Source of the DNA: DASXHD01 sp036488725
GTDB taxonomy: Bacteria; Myxococcota_A; Polyangia; Polyangiales; Polyangiaceae
DNA: 64,000 nt
Reading direction: 5' to 3'
NCBI GenBank assembly: GCA_036488725.1
Contig: DASXHD010000042.1
Span: 1-64,000 of the forward strand
Positions 1 to 8,361 of this stretch are shown here, one piece after another (position 1 is the first letter of the stretch; the number at the start of each line of letters is the position of its first letter). The notes under the pieces were generated by a model. It did no database searches. It worked only from the letters and a program-made list of their open reading frames with translations, and had not been told where the DNA came from. A program made the position numbers and the translations under genes.

Positions 1-4
1 TTCC

Positions 5-367
5 ATGCACCTTCGCGCCGACAAGCCCTCGCTCTTTCAACTCGTCCCGCTGGCTCGACATCATCGCAAGCATCCGACTCGCAGCGAAGCGATGCTCTGG
101 ACTGCGCTTCGCGGGCGGCGGCTCGGGCCTCACTTTCGACGACAGCATCCGATCGATGCGTTCATCGTCGACTTTTGCTCGATCGGTCATCAGCTCGTCA
201 TCGAGATCGACGGCTCGATTCACCGCGACGCGGAGCACGCGGCGCGCGACGCGGCTCGGCAGCGGGCGCTCGAGGCGCTCGGCTGGCGGGTGCTCCGACT
301 CGACGCGGAGCTCGTCGAGAGCAATCTCGCCGCGGCGCTCGCTCGCATCCGCGCGGCGCTCCGGTGA
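5..367 (+). CDS. DUF559-family nuclease-like protein
   Basis: 120 residues matching the DUF559 family, which is related to very-short-patch-repair endonucleases and the PD-(D/E)XK fold. Visible landmarks are an Arg-rich helix 'LWTALRGRRLGPHFRRQHPI', then 'IVDF' and 'LVIEIDGSIH', which supply the acidic residues of the fold, and a closing 'LEALGWRVLRLDAE' strand. Members are common as stand-alone genes, but their substrate is not established, so a DNA-repair or restriction role is family inference only. The ATG lies four bases from the window edge, so a longer upstream form cannot be excluded. Confidence 0.8.
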   Translation: MHLRADKPSLFQLVPLARHHRKHPTRSEAMLWTALRGRRLGPHFRRQHPIDAFIVDFCSIGHQLVIEIDGSIHRDAEHAARDAARQRALEALGWRVLRLDAELVESNLAAALARIRAALR

Positions 368-434
368 TGCGCCGTTTCTTTTTTTCATCACCGAGGGATG
401 TCGTTTTTCGCTGACGAAAACACGCCTTCCGCAC

Positions 435-581
435 AGAGAACGGCTCCTAGGTGCGCAGAACGTTTCCTGTCGCGCGCAGCGTCGCTCCTTGCGCGCCCGA
501 CGCGCTTCCTTGCGCGGTTAGAACCGCTCCTTACGCGGTCAGAATCGCTCCTTACATGCCCAGAACGGCTCCTTACATGGG
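435..581. repeat. 21-bp tandem repeat block, about seven units
   Basis: Consecutive 21-base units begin at 435 (degenerate), 456, 477, 498, 519, 540 and 561. The shared core is about 'AGAACGGCTCCTTACATG', and the last three units are the most alike. The block fills most of the space between the DUF559 gene and the gene at 643. It has no stop in one frame, but the resulting heptapeptide repeat has no plausible start signal, so I read it as non-coding. It could be a regulator-binding array or a simple minisatellite. Confidence 0.75.
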
Positions 582-642
582 CCGTCCCGCGCCTTCGGGC
601 AGTCTTGATTCCCCTTACGGCGCCGGCGTACCTTCTTGCCCC

Positions 643-1344
643 ATGAGCACGAAGCCTACGCACTCCACACTCGCGATCGCCGAAGACGCTCGTCACGTTC
701 TCGCGGCCGCCAAAGAAGACGCGCACGATGCGCAGTTCAAAAAGCGCGTCGGGTCGCACGAGCTCTCGCAGTTCGAAGCCGACATCGCGGCGCTCGAAGC
801 GGGCGAGACCGCGCGCACGACGCGTCTTCATGCGAAGGTCGCCGCGGGCGCGCACGTCGCGGACGCGCGCGCGCAGGCTCACGACGTGATCGAAGGCGTG
901 CGCGAAGACGCGCGGATCGCCTTCGACGGCAAGGGCGAAATCCAGAAGGCGTTCGGCGTCGGGATGCGGGTGAGCTACGACTCGACGCCGCAAGTGAAAG
1001 AGGCGCTGCGCGTCCTCATCGATGGAGCGCACGAGCACGCGGCGGAAGCGAAGGCGGTCGGGCTCGACACGCATGGCCTTCACGACGTCGAGCACATGAT
1101 CCACGCGCTCGAAGGGCTCGACGCGGCGCACGTGCTAACGGCGACCGCGCGGCACGCGAACTCGACGGCGACCGATTCGCTCGCGCACAAAGTCGAGCAC
1201 GAGGCGGCCCACCTTCGCCTCATTGCGCGGCGCGCGTTCAAGAAGGACGAAGCCAAGCTCGCGCGTTATCGCAGTACGCTGCCGCGTCATGAAGTGAAGC
1301 CGCGCGCCAAGCCGGCGCAGCCGATCGCGCCGACGACCCCTTGA
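643..1344 (+). CDS. hypothetical helical protein, Ala/His-rich
   Basis: 233 residues, almost entirely predicted helix, rich in Ala, His, Glu and Asp, with no signal peptide or membrane segment. Heptad-like stretches such as 'ADIAALEAGETARTTRLHAK' suggest a helical bundle or coiled coil. The C-terminus is a basic Pro-rich tail ('HEVKPRAKPAQPIAPTTP'). The ATG at 643 was chosen because the frame upstream runs through the 21-bp repeat block and is low-complexity. I do not recognise the family. The gene ends exactly where the convergent dehydrogenase gene ends. Confidence 0.7.
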   Translation: MSTKPTHSTLAIAEDARHVLAAAKEDAHDAQFKKRVGSHELSQFEADIAALEAGETARTTRLHAKVAAGAHVADARAQAHDVIEGVREDARIAFDGKGEIQKAFGVGMRVSYDSTPQVKEALRVLIDGAHEHAAEAKAVGLDTHGLHDVEHMIHALEGLDAAHVLTATARHANSTATDSLAHKVEHEAAHLRLIARRAFKKDEAKLARYRSTLPRHEVKPRAKPAQPIAPTTP

Positions 1345-2031
1345 TCACATCACGGTGGCGTACGTCTCGCTGCGGGCTTGGTAGAGCGACCAGAATTTTT
1401 CGGCGATGACTTTCGGGTCGAGGGTTGCGTTGCCGCGGTCGAAGGAGGTGCCTTTGACGGTGCCGTTGACCATCACTTCGCCGACGTAGACGCCTTCGGG
1501 GCGGAGCGATTCGGCGAGGAGGCCGACGAGCTTGTGCTTGGCGGCGTTCGCGAGGGCGAGGCCCTCGGCGCCGAATTGGACGGCCATCGCGTCGATTTTG
1601 GGATCGAAGAAGCCGAAGCCGCCGTTGGTGACGAGGAGCGCGCCGTGATCTTTTTTCAGGTCGGCGAGCGAGGCGCGCACGGCGGCGAGGAGGCCGGTGA
1701 CGGCGATGTCGATCGCCGTGTGGATGGCGGCGGTGTCGGCGCCGAGGAGCTTGGGCGCGCCGCCGGGGGTCGCGTTCCAGTGTAGCGCGTGAATCCCACC
1801 GAACGACTCGCGCACGCGCGCGATCATCGACTCGACTGCTTTCGTGTCGCCGACGTTCGCGGGGAACGCTTTGGCGGTCACGCCTTTTGCGCCGAGCGAT
1901 TTCACGCCCGCGGCGAGGCGCTCTTCGTTTCGACCGACGAGCGCGATCGAAAAACCTTCGGCACCGAACTTCTCGGCGACCGCGTTCGAAATTCCCGGAC
2001 CGTAACCGCCCACGATCATCGTCTTCGCCAT
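1345..2031 (-). CDS. atypical short-chain dehydrogenase/reductase
   Basis: 228 residues with a Rossmann N-terminus: 'MIVGGYGPGISNAVAEKF' is the glycine-rich dinucleotide loop, followed by 'LVGRNEERL' and the SDR-type 'ALHWNATPGG' and 'ALLVTNGGFGFFDPK' strands. The usual YxxxK catalytic pair is not intact. The helix reads 'LALANAAKHKLVGLLAESL', so the lysine region is present but the tyrosine position is not Tyr. It may be a degenerate SDR or one with altered chemistry. The start ATG at 2031 precedes the nucleotide-binding loop by only a few residues, as is normal for the family. It abuts the convergent helical gene with no intergenic space. Confidence 0.85.
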   Translation of the reverse strand: MAKTMIVGGYGPGISNAVAEKFGAEGFSIALVGRNEERLAAGVKSLGAKGVTAKAFPANVGDTKAVESMIARVRESFGGIHALHWNATPGGAPKLLGADTAAIHTAIDIAVTGLLAAVRASLADLKKDHGALLVTNGGFGFFDPKIDAMAVQFGAEGLALANAAKHKLVGLLAESLRPEGVYVGEVMVNGTVKGTSFDRGNATLDPKVIAEKFWSLYQARSETYATVM

Positions 2032-2091
2032 GGCGTCTGAGTAGCGCGTTATTTGGCCAGCCGTCGAGGGCCACGCGACGATTGGCGGGAC

Positions 2092-4134
2092 ATGCGCGCT
2101 CGACTCTTGGGGGCTCTCGGGGCGTCGCTCATCGCAATGACCGCGTGCAACAGCGTGGTCGCGACGAGCCGGCTGGCGAATGCGTTCAATGAAGGCGTGC
2201 TCGACAGCACGGCCGACCCGGCTTACGACCGCGGAAAACGCGCGACCGATACTGTGATGTGGCGGATGCGCGACGAGCTCGGCTCGGGTTACTTCGGTCA
2301 AGGCGCGAAGGACGCGCAGGTCGTGAAGTGGCTCGCCGCGCTCGACAAGCACGCGGCCGCGTTCATCCGCGACGCGGTCGCGACGAGCGTCGCCGACGTG
2401 ACGCCGACCGACGACTCGTGCGCCGACGACAGCGGCACGCCGCAAAAACAAGTGTCGGCGTCGCAGCAAAAGATTCAGCGCTTTCTCGAGCGCGAAGTGC
2501 CCGACGTCGCGCCGCCGACCGCGGCGCTCTGCACGCTCGGCGATCCGAGTCAGCCGAACGTCGCCGCGATCGAGCAGCTCTCCGATTACGTGCGGTTCAG
2601 CGTCGCGCTCTCGCAAGCCGGAGGCGACGCCGCGGCGCTCGTCGACGAAGGGTTCGCACCGATCGACGAGGCGACCGCGGGCGCGAGCGCCGCGTTCGAG
2701 CACACGGCGGATTATCTCGTGAACCGCAATTGGCGGCGCCAATGGGACCATCACGTCGCGGGGCTCGTCGTGAAAGGCGGCGCCGCGACGGGGATGTTCA
2801 GCGCGGGCGTCGTCTGGGTCGCGCTCAACATCCTCCGCGAGTGCACGCGCGCGCACCTCTGCGATCCCGCGACCACCGGATTTTCGATGGCGAGCGGCAC
2901 GAGCACCGGCGCGACCATCGTCGCCGCGAGCGACATCTTCGATACCGCATTACGCGCTGGCGACGACACCGCGCGCGAAAAAGCGATAAGCGATTATCTA
3001 CATTGGTATTCGTGCTCCTCGATGAACGACCTTTATTGCGTTCGCAATCATCCGGCGTTCAACTTGGCGCGCGGCGCGGGCGGCAAGCCCGACGAGGTCC
3101 AAGACTCGATGCTCGACTTCGACGGCCTCGCCTCGAAAATCGAGGACAACTACCACTGCTCCGAGATGGGCAACGGGATGGAGCTCATCCTCAACACGGT
3201 CGACTTCCGCACCGGGCGGCTTTACTCGCTGAGCGATCAGGATCCGGCGACCCTCCTCGCGCCGTGGGACGTCGCCAAGGCGGTCGTCTCGTCGGCCGCG
3301 TTGCCGTTCATCGTGCGGCCGACCTATCACTTGCCGGTCGACCCGATGAAGGGCGCCGGGAACTTCGCGTACCTCGACGGCGGCATTCGCTCGGAGCTTC
3401 CGCTGCTCGCGCTCGTGCGGCGCGGCGTCGAACGGCTGCTCGTCGTCTCGAGCGGCGCGTCGGTCACCGGCGACGAAGGCGCCATCCCGAACGCCCTCGG
3501 CATGGCGACGCGTTACATCGACATCTCGACCGGCGGCGTCACCGAGTCCGAAATCGATCACGCGAAATCGCGCGCGGTCGCTTCGCGCCTCGCCGAATAC
3601 GAGCTCTGCACGGCGATGCTGCGTCACGATCGGAGCTGCAAAAACGGCTCGACGGCGCCGCGTCTCTGCGTCGGCAAGTGCGATCCCGAGGCGCTTTGCG
3701 CGGGCGATTTCGCGCACGCCTGCGACCGCGACACCAAGCGCAAGACGATGCGCGACGACGAGTGGGTCGTCGACCAGACGTTTCGCATGACGAGCGTCTG
3801 GCGCAACGAAGATCGCGTCGCCGGGTTGCCCGGTTATTCGTTCAAGCCGACCGAGCAGCGGCGGTTGATCCTCGCCGGCGCGGAGGCCGCGCGATCGCAG
3901 TGCGCGCACATCGCCTCGACGCTCGGCATCGACGTCGGCACGGGCCCGAAGCAAGTGCCGCTCGACACGCTCTACGCGTGGTGCACGCCGAACCTTCCGA
4001 GCGTGAACGATCAATGCACGCCCGAGGAGCTCGCGCACCTCGACAAGCCTGCGAGCGATTGCTCGAACGACGACGGCCCGCAGCCGCGCGCGTCGACGCA
4101 TAGCGAGGTCCAGTGCGCGCGGAGGTCGCGATGA
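2092..4134 (+). CDS. patatin-like phospholipase lipoprotein
   Basis: 680 residues. The N-terminus is a lipoprotein signal ending 'LIAMTAC' (Cys19), so the protein is probably membrane-anchored. The patatin domain occupies roughly residues 220-450. The oxyanion loop is 'KGGAATG' (228-234), the nucleophile elbow is 'GTSTG' with Ser271, and the catalytic Asp lies in 'YLDGG' (Asp429). Patatins hydrolyse acyl ester bonds of lipids with a Ser-Asp dyad, and both residues are intact. The C-terminal 230 residues are Cys-rich and unassigned. The stop overlaps the ATG of the next gene (ATGA at 4131), so the two are probably translationally coupled. Confidence 0.87.
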   Translation: MRARLLGALGASLIAMTACNSVVATSRLANAFNEGVLDSTADPAYDRGKRATDTVMWRMRDELGSGYFGQGAKDAQVVKWLAALDKHAAAFIRDAVATSVADVTPTDDSCADDSGTPQKQVSASQQKIQRFLEREVPDVAPPTAALCTLGDPSQPNVAAIEQLSDYVRFSVALSQAGGDAAALVDEGFAPIDEATAGASAAFEHTADYLVNRNWRRQWDHHVAGLVVKGGAATGMFSAGVVWVALNILRECTRAHLCDPATTGFSMASGTSTGATIVAASDIFDTALRAGDDTAREKAISDYLHWYSCSSMNDLYCVRNHPAFNLARGAGGKPDEVQDSMLDFDGLASKIEDNYHCSEMGNGMELILNTVDFRTGRLYSLSDQDPATLLAPWDVAKAVVSSAALPFIVRPTYHLPVDPMKGAGNFAYLDGGIRSELPLLALVRRGVERLLVVSSGASVTGDEGAIPNALGMATRYIDISTGGVTESEIDHAKSRAVASRLAEYELCTAMLRHDRSCKNGSTAPRLCVGKCDPEALCAGDFAHACDRDTKRKTMRDDEWVVDQTFRMTSVWRNEDRVAGLPGYSFKPTEQRRLILAGAEAARSQCAHIASTLGIDVGTGPKQVPLDTLYAWCTPNLPSVNDQCTPEELAHLDKPASDCSNDDGPQPRASTHSEVQCARRSR

Positions 4135-5153
4135 ACGCGCGAATCGCGATTGCGGCGTTCCTCTGCGCGACGAGCGCGCTCGCCGACGTCCCCCAAGTGC
4201 CCGGCGAGCTCCCGCCCGCGCCGATCTCCCCATACTTGCTCGCCGGCCCTCGCTTCCTCGAGACGAACATCGTCGCCGCGTCGGTCATCGACACGAACGC
4301 GCGGACCGACGCTCCCGCCGACGCGCGCACCGGCCGCTCGAGCGCAGTCATCGGCGGCGAAATCGGATATCCGCTCGCCGATCAACGCGTTCGCCCGAGC
4401 GCATTCACCGGAATCCAACTTGGATATTGGGGTGACGACAAGCACGGCCCATTTTCGTTTTATCTCGGCGCGCGCTTGCGTGTTTCGTTTTGGATGGGCG
4501 ACCTGTGGGACTTTTACGTCATCGCCCGTGGCGATTTTCCGGTCACGCCCGACGTCGGCGCCGCCGTGCGACCGGGCCTCGGCCTCGGCATGCGGCTCGG
4601 ACGCGCGGTGTCGCTCGAGGCCACTTACGACGTGCTCGCACCGCTCGGCGGAAAGTTCGAGAGCACCGAGCACCCGAACCTCGTCCCCTTCGGCATGACC
4701 ATCGCGCTCGCGGTCGATCCTTGCTTTTCGTGCAATCGATCGGCGAAACCGCAGCTCAATCGCAATGTCGCTTGTCGGCTTTACAACTTTGCAAAACAAG
4801 ACGCTTCGTGCGAAGTGCGCGCGGCGATTTGCGCGGCAGTTCCCAAAGCGCTCGAGTCGTGCCCCGATCCGCTCCAAGCCAAACGCGACGACGACGGGAC
4901 GAGCACGTTCCTCGCCGCGCTCGCCGACGGCGTCGGGACGCAAGCGAAGCCGGCGGTGAATCGCTTGCTGGAGCTTCACCACAAGCTCCTCGCGCAGTGG
5001 GTCGACTACGAAAAGAGCGCGGCAGCAGCGGGCGTCGCCGGTCGCGAGCTCAGCGAGCGCTGGAGCTACGCGCCCGTCCCGAGCGAGCTCCGCGAGTACC
5101 TCGGCTGCGACGGCGGCCCTCCCCCGCCCGACTGCGAAGAAGTCACGAAGTAG
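4131..5153 (+). CDS. exported barrel-like protein coupled to the patatin gene
   Basis: 340 residues with a signal peptide ('MNARIAIAAFLCATSALA', cleavage after ALA). Residues about 80-200 contain alternating aromatic/Gly strands such as 'FTGIQLGYWGDDKHGPFSFY' and 'YLGARLRVSFWMGDLWDFYV', typical of outer-membrane beta-barrel or OmpA-like porin domains. The C-terminal 120 residues carry paired Cys and are unassigned. The start overlaps the patatin stop, so the pair may act together at the outer membrane (inference). Its 3' end overlaps the convergent lysC gene by 11 bases. Confidence 0.75.
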   Translation: MNARIAIAAFLCATSALADVPQVPGELPPAPISPYLLAGPRFLETNIVAASVIDTNARTDAPADARTGRSSAVIGGEIGYPLADQRVRPSAFTGIQLGYWGDDKHGPFSFYLGARLRVSFWMGDLWDFYVIARGDFPVTPDVGAAVRPGLGLGMRLGRAVSLEATYDVLAPLGGKFESTEHPNLVPFGMTIALAVDPCFSCNRSAKPQLNRNVACRLYNFAKQDASCEVRAAICAAVPKALESCPDPLQAKRDDDGTSTFLAALADGVGTQAKPAVNRLLELHHKLLAQWVDYEKSAAAAGVAGRELSERWSYAPVPSELREYLGCDGGPPPPDCEEVTK

Positions 5154-6372
5154 CGGCGGCCAAACCAAACCCGTCGTGCAGCGTGCGCACGGCGAGCTCC
5201 GTGTATTTTGCAGGCACCAGCACCGACACTTTGATCTCGCTCGTCGAGACCGCCTGAATCGGGATGTTCTCTTTCGCGAGGAGCCGGAACATCTTCGACG
5301 CGATGCCCGCGTGCGAGCGCATGCCGAGCCCGACGATCGAGACTTTGACGACGTCGGAGTCGCAGCGAATGTCACGCGCGCCGAGCGATTTTGCGATCGC
5401 TTCGATCTCGGTCTTGGCGCGCGCGAAGTCGACCTTCGGCAACGTGAACGTCACGTCGGCGCGGCCGGCCGATTCGGTGTCGGCGGTCTGCACGATCATG
5501 TCGACCGAAATGTTCTTGTCGGCGATGTGCGCGAAGAGCTCCGCCATCGCGCCGACTTTGTTCTCGAGGCCGACGAGCGAGACGCGCGCCTCGCCTTTGT
5601 CGTACGCGACGCCCGCGACGACCACGTCCTCGAGCGTCTTGTCCTCGCGCGTGACCCAGGTGCCCTCGGACTCGTTGAACGAGGTGCGCACGTGAACCGG
5701 AACGCCGTACTTCATTGCAATCTCCACGCTTCGAATTTGCAAAACTTTGGCCCCGAGCGACGCGAGCTCGAGCATTTCTTCGTACGAGATGCGCGCGATT
5801 TTTCGCGCCGTGGGGCAGACGTTGGGGTCGGTCGTGTAGACGCCGGCGACGTCGGTGTAGATCTCGCACGCGTCGGCGCCGATCGCCGCGGCGACTGCGA
5901 CGGCGGTCGTGTCCGACCCGCCGCGGCCGAGCGTCGTGATGTCGCCCTTCTCGTCGACGCCCTGAAATCCTGCGACGACGGCGATCTGTCCTTCGCGCAC
6001 GGTCGAGAAAATTTTCGAGCCTTCGATCGCCTTGATGCGCGCTTTGTTGAACGCGCCGTCGGTCAGGATTTTCACTTGGTGGCCGAGGAGCGAGCGCGCC
6101 TTGCCGCCTTCGTTTTGAATCGCCATCGCGGTGAGCGCGGCGGCGACTTGCTCGCCGGTCGCCGCGATGGCGTCCATCTCGCGCGCGTCGGGCACCTCGG
6201 TGACTTCGTGCGCGAGGCCGAGGAGGCGATTGGTCTCGCCGCTCATGGCCGAGACGATGACGACGACGTCGTTTCCCGCGCGCTGCGCGGCGAGACACCT
6301 GCGCGCGACGTTCCGGATGCGCTCGATCGACCCGACCGACGTGCCCCCGAACTTTTGGACGACCAGTGCCAC
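5143..6372 (-). CDS. lysC: aspartate kinase
   Basis: 409 residues, the usual length of a monofunctional class II aspartokinase. It phosphorylates L-aspartate in the first step of the Lys/Thr/Met pathway. The kinase domain starts with 'KFGGTSVGS'. Family motifs 'VVSAMSGETNRLL', 'LGRGGSDTTAVA' and 'EIYTDVAGVYTTDPN' follow. The last 150 residues hold two ACT domains ('VSLVGLENKVGAMAELFA' and 'VSIVGLGMRSHAGIASKMF') for feedback regulation. It stands alone here, with no asd or dapA neighbour. Confidence 0.97.
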   Translation of the reverse strand: MALVVQKFGGTSVGSIERIRNVARRCLAAQRAGNDVVVIVSAMSGETNRLLGLAHEVTEVPDAREMDAIAATGEQVAAALTAMAIQNEGGKARSLLGHQVKILTDGAFNKARIKAIEGSKIFSTVREGQIAVVAGFQGVDEKGDITTLGRGGSDTTAVAVAAAIGADACEIYTDVAGVYTTDPNVCPTARKIARISYEEMLELASLGAKVLQIRSVEIAMKYGVPVHVRTSFNESEGTWVTREDKTLEDVVVAGVAYDKGEARVSLVGLENKVGAMAELFAHIADKNISVDMIVQTADTESAGRADVTFTLPKVDFARAKTEIEAIAKSLGARDIRCDSDVVKVSIVGLGMRSHAGIASKMFRLLAKENIPIQAVSTSEIKVSVLVPAKYTELAVRTLHDGFGLAAATS

Positions 6373-6443
6373 AGTAATGTGGCGCCGCTTTTATCACGCA
6401 GCGCACACTTATGCACAGTGCTCGGGCGGCCGCTTGTTCGCGC

Positions 6444-6680
6444 ATGATGCAGCAAATCGCCGTGAGCCTCCAAGGTCACATCTATCGATGCATTCAAACC
6501 GGCAGCGCGCGCGAGCGCCTCGAGGTCTGCCGTTTCATCGTGCCGGGTCTCGGCACGGTCACGCTGTCCCGAAAGGACGGCGAGGTGCTCGTCGTGGAAG
6601 CGGTCGACGATCACGTCGCCCCGCTCCTCGTCGCGGTCGCTGACCGAATTTATGCGTGCTGGCAGCTCGTGCTGAGCTGA
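6444..6680 (+). CDS. small hypothetical protein
   Basis: 78 residues beginning 'MMQQIAVSLQGHIYRCIQTG', with predicted alternating strands and a helix and no signal peptide. It sits divergently from lysC, separated by 71 bases, and ends five bases before the convergent coiled-coil gene. I recognise no family. An overlapping frame on the other strand is longer but low-complexity, so I prefer this one. Confidence 0.55.
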   Translation: MMQQIAVSLQGHIYRCIQTGSARERLEVCRFIVPGLGTVTLSRKDGEVLVVEAVDDHVAPLLVAVADRIYACWQLVLS

Positions 6681-6685
6681 AGCGC

Positions 6686-7246
6686 TCAGTTCACGGAGCT
6701 TTTGCTCGCGGTCCCGAGCTGCATGCGGACGCCGTGGAATTTTTGCTTGAGCACGTCGGCCTCGTGGGCGAGCTCGGTGAAGTCTTCGTCGCGCGCTTCT
6801 TTGGCGAGCGTCGCGGCCTCTTCGACGATCGCGACGAGCTTCGCGTCCGCGCCGCTCACGGCCGCCGCCTTGTCCTCTGCTTCGAGTGACGTCGACATCG
6901 ACTCGAGCAGCTCCGCCGCCTTCGTCCCGAGCGCCGCGTAGCGGAGCATGAGCTCCGAGAGCCGCGAGCGTCGCGTCTGAATTTCGACTGCGCGCGCGCC
7001 GAGCTTCTCGACCGCGCCCTGCTGCCGCTCTTGCATGTGCATCATCGCTTCGCCGAGCACGCGGAGCGATTTCGCGAGCTGCTCCTGCTGCTCGAGCGCC
7101 CCCTGGAGCTCGCGCGCGGCGCGGCTGATCGTCTTCTCGCTCTGGAGCTTGGTCTTGCCGAGACCTTCGGCGAGCTCCTCGAGCCGGCGCTGATCATTTT
7201 CGATCGCCTGCGCTGCGGCGACGAGCTCTGCGAGGTCCTTGGCCAT
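6686..7246 (-). CDS. coiled-coil hypothetical protein
   Basis: 186 residues, nearly all heptad-type coiled coil (for example 'ELVAAAQAIENDQRRLEELA' and 'AAVSGADAKLVAIVEEAATL'). There is no signal, membrane segment or Cys. The gene is divergent from the FliO-like gene with a 48-base gap, so a shared regulatory region is possible. Its place next to export-apparatus genes would fit a stalk, chaperone or needle-length factor, but nothing in the sequence proves that. Confidence 0.7.
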   Translation of the reverse strand: MAKDLAELVAAAQAIENDQRRLEELAEGLGKTKLQSEKTISRAARELQGALEQQEQLAKSLRVLGEAMMHMQERQQGAVEKLGARAVEIQTRRSRLSELMLRYAALGTKAAELLESMSTSLEAEDKAAAVSGADAKLVAIVEEAATLAKEARDEDFTELAHEADVLKQKFHGVRMQLGTASKSSVN

Positions 7247-7294
7247 GCGTGATTGCTTTTACCAGAATTGCGCTATCGTGCCCGCCCGCAAACC

Positions 7295-7648
7295 ATGGGG
7301 AGCTACACGGGGTACCTCGTCGAGACGTTTTTGACGCTGGTCGTCGTGTGCGTGCTCGCGTTCGCGGTTTTGTGGGGCGCGAAGAGGCTCGGCGTCGCGC
7401 GCGCGTCGGGGTCGATCAAGCTGGTCGGCCAGCTACCGCTCGATCAGCGTCGCGCGATCTATCTCGTTCGCATCGGCGAGCAAGTCATCGTCGTCGGCGC
7501 GTCCGAAGGCGGGCTCACCAAGCTCGGCGAGATGCCGGCGTCCGAGGTTCCGCAAGACGCCCCGACCAAGCCGCTCCGTTTTGCCGACGTCCTCGCGCGC
7601 GTGCGCCCCAAAGCGGTCGCCGAGCCGAAGGAGGATTCGGATGCATAA
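7295..7648 (+). CDS. fliO: FliO-like export apparatus protein
   Basis: 117 residues with one N-terminal membrane helix ('FLTLVVVCVLAFAVLWGAKR') followed by a small cytoplasmic beta domain containing 'LPLDQRRAIYLVRIGEQVIV', the conserved FliO/YscQ-neighbour pattern ('...L..r..l.lV.vg...lllG'). FliO helps assemble FliP in flagellar type III export. The 3' end overlaps the FliP-like gene by eight bases, the normal fliO-fliP order. I chose the ATG at 7295 because the membrane helix follows directly. Confidence 0.8.
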   Translation: MGSYTGYLVETFLTLVVVCVLAFAVLWGAKRLGVARASGSIKLVGQLPLDQRRAIYLVRIGEQVIVVGASEGGLTKLGEMPASEVPQDAPTKPLRFADVLARVRPKAVAEPKEDSDA

Positions 7649-8324
7649 CGTCGGAAGCGACGATCTCCTCGGCAGGCCGATCGTCCTCGTCGTCGCGCTC
7701 GCGCTCGTCTCGCTCGTGCCGTTCGTGTTCATGAGCGTGACCGCGTTCGTGAAGATCTCGACCGTCCTTCAAATCGTGCGGAGCGCGATCGGCGCGCAGA
7801 GCGTCCCGTCGAACACGGTCGTCATGGCGCTCGCCGCCGCGCTCACGCTGCTCGCGATGCAACCGGTCGGCGAAAAAATCTGGCAGAACGCCGAGCCCAT
7901 CTTCACGAGCGGCAAAGCGCTCGACACCGCGACGCTCGTCAAAGGCAGCATCGACGCCGTCAAACAGCCGATGCACGATTTCTTGAAGGCGAACAGCGAC
8001 GCCCGCGAGCGCGCCCGCTTCGTCTCGGTCGCCAAAGAATCGCGCGCCCCCGCCGAACGCGCGAAAGTGAGCGACGACGATTTCACCATCCTGGTCCCCG
8101 CGTTCGTCGTGACCGAGCTCGGCGAAGCGTTCGCGATTGGATTTCTCCTTTATCTGCCGTTCCTCGTCATCGACATGGTCGTCGCCAACGTGCTCCTCGC
8201 GCTCGGCATGCAGATGCTCAGTCCGACGCAAGTGAGCCTGCCGTTCAAATTGCTTTTGTTCGTCGCGATCGACGGCTGGGGACTTTTGGCGCGCGCTTTG
8301 GTCAGCGGGTATCACACGGGATAG
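7641..8324 (+). CDS. FliP/SctR type III export gate protein
   Basis: 227 residues with the FliP/YscR family layout: two N-terminal membrane helices with the signature 'VTAFVKISTVLQIVRSAIGA' and 'VPSNTVVMALAAALTLLAMQ', a soluble middle, then two C-terminal helices with 'FLLYLPFLVIDMVVANVLLA' and 'LGMQMLSPTQVSLPFKLLLF'. This protein forms the core of the export gate. The Lys in 'FVKIS' is closer to the non-flagellar SctR form, while the upstream FliO gene is flagellar-like. No fliQ/sctS follows, so the rest of the apparatus must lie elsewhere or be absent. Confidence 0.92.
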   Translation: MHNVGSDDLLGRPIVLVVALALVSLVPFVFMSVTAFVKISTVLQIVRSAIGAQSVPSNTVVMALAAALTLLAMQPVGEKIWQNAEPIFTSGKALDTATLVKGSIDAVKQPMHDFLKANSDARERARFVSVAKESRAPAERAKVSDDDFTILVPAFVVTELGEAFAIGFLLYLPFLVIDMVVANVLLALGMQMLSPTQVSLPFKLLLFVAIDGWGLLARALVSGYHTG

Positions 8325-8361
8325 GCCTGTAAGGTCCGACTCTGCCGCGCGTTCTTTCAGC

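Noticed and set aside
451..642. N-terminal extension of the 643 gene through the 21-bp repeat
   Set aside because: It would add an Arg/Pro/Ala-rich heptapeptide repeat with no SD; the ATG at 643 starts the normal helical sequence.
2998..4233. 411-codon minus-strand frame opposite the patatin gene
   Set aside because: Low-complexity Arg/Ala composition and no family match, while the plus-strand patatin motifs are intact.
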